A program made the translations under genes and the position numbers. The notes under the pieces were generated by a model that saw only the letters and a list, made by a program, of their open reading frames with translations, searched no databases and was not told where the DNA came from. From assembly GCA_900550645.1 (NCBI GenBank), contig URTA01000065.1, positions 1 through 13,252 of the forward strand: 13,252 bases of DNA, read 5' to 3'. This DNA is from an uncultured Porphyromonadaceae bacterium (GTDB lineage: Bacteria > Bacteroidota > Bacteroidia > Bacteroidales > Muribaculaceae). Below are positions 12,666-13,252 of this stretch, piece by piece. Each line of letters opens with the position of its first letter. The first letter of the stretch is position 1.

Positions 12666-13252
12666 ATGAACACGCTTTCCTTCAGTTGCCAAGGCGAAAG
12701 CCATATCGCCGCCGGAAAGGCATGCCAGGACTACTCCCTCTGCGCAATATCAGAAGATAATGACGGCATCGCCATAGTATGCGACGGACATGGAGGCAGA
12801 CGCTATTTCCGCAGCGATGTCGGAGCGAAGATTGCAGCAGAAGTGGCTCGCCGCAATGTCGGCACATTCATGAGGGAGGCCGGCTCACTATTGCTGGCAA
12901 GAAAGCCCTTCACACAACAGTCCACGATTTCTGCACAGATAGACAATCAGGACTTCAATAAAATAGGAGCTGTCGGACACGCATTCCGCCAGCTGCTGGG
13001 TTCAATCATATTCGAGTGGAACATCGAAGTGCAGCACCACGCCAAGGAGAATCCGGTCACCGAAGCCGAAATGAAAGAACTTGACCCCCAATGGATAGCT
13101 GATTTCAACAACAACCGGTCTCTTGAAAAGGTATATGGTTGCACCATGATAGTGTACGCCCAGTCCGAACAATACTGGCTGGCGTTCCAAATAGGCGACG
13201 GCAAATGCTTTACCTTTTATTACTGTCCGCTAAACATTTCAGGGAGGCGGCA
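12666..13252 (+). CDS. PP2C-family Ser/Thr phosphatase of the TerY-P triad (partial, 3' end outside)
   Basis: 195 codons are open from the ATG at 12666-12668 to the right edge. The start MNTLSFSCQGESHIAAGK with CQDYS (20-24) is the typical opening of this PP2C subfamily. IAIVCDGHGG (35-44) carries the metal-binding aspartate D40. GCTMIVYA (158-165) is the equivalent of the GSTA strand, and FQIGDGK (174-180) carries the second conserved region. The enzyme uses two Mn/Mg ions to remove phosphate from Ser/Thr and presumably opposes the kinase two genes upstream. The remaining C-terminal third, including the last metal aspartate, is not in view. From about residue 184 (CFTFYYCPLNISGRR) the sequence stops resembling PP2C, which could mean an insertion or frameshift near 13215. 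The start has no Shine-Dalgarno site, as for the vWA gene. Confidence 0.85.
   Translation, partial: MNTLSFSCQGESHIAAGKACQDYSLCAISEDNDGIAIVCDGHGGRRYFRSDVGAKIAAEVARRNVGTFMREAGSLLLARKPFTQQSTISAQIDNQDFNKIGAVGHAFRQLLGSIIFEWNIEVQHHAKENPVTEAEMKELDPQWIADFNNNRSLEKVYGCTMIVYAQSEQYWLAFQIGDGKCFTFYYCPLNISGRR

Overview
The window looks like chromosome of a gut-type member of the Bacteroidales. Muribaculaceae or Prevotella-like is my guess, from protein style rather than any marker search. Grounds: secreted proteins with type IX secretion (T9SS)-like C-terminal domains, a tandem Fib_succ_major (FISUMP) protein, promoters of the Bacteroidetes TTTG-N19-TAnnTTTG type, AT-rich leaders with few Shine-Dalgarno sites, and a moderately high GC content with lower-GC patches at about 2960-3680 and again from about 10245 onwards.

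Region 1 (1-3018, minus strand): a housekeeping block. A very good promoter (2988-3018) drives yqeY (GatB/YqeY-domain protein) and serS (seryl-tRNA synthetase), only 4 bases apart. A composite palindrome (1056-1136) resembling a REP/BIME element follows serS. Next come a membrane-tail-anchored pseudokinase that has lost the HRD catalytic residues, and the N-terminus of an acetyltransferase-like protein that runs off the left edge.

Region 2 (3019-3685): about 650 bases with no gene I trust. It holds helically phased CGATTAAG repeats, an 18-bp perfect tandem duplication and a promoter (TACTTTTG) for the next cluster.

Region 3 (3686-8735, plus strand): three exported proteins in a row. They are a small 153-aa protein with a C-terminal sorting-like domain, a 453-aa protein with two FISUMP domains, and a 1014-aa multidomain adhesin-like protein (fibronectin III, choice-of-anchor-J-like and CARDB-like parts, T9SS-type C-terminus). 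A textbook intrinsic terminator closes the cluster. A convergent minus-strand gene (8835-10172) encodes a fourth exported protein of the same style but is split by an in-frame TAG at codon 53.

Region 4 (10245-13252, plus strand): an apparently mobile accessory module. A headless remnant with a TerY-C zinc-binding domain (10402-10623) abuts a tight run of Ser/Thr kinase with a zinc ribbon, von Willebrand A (vWA) protein and PP2C phosphatase. This is the composition of the TerY-P triad, a predicted phospho-signalling module tied to stress and conflict systems. The PP2C gene runs off the right edge, and its last codons do not look like PP2C, which may mark an insertion junction. The kinase and phosphatase presumably act on the same target(s), with the vWA protein as metal-dependent scaffold or substrate. 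The triad and its orphan TerY-C neighbour are the most interesting part of the window.
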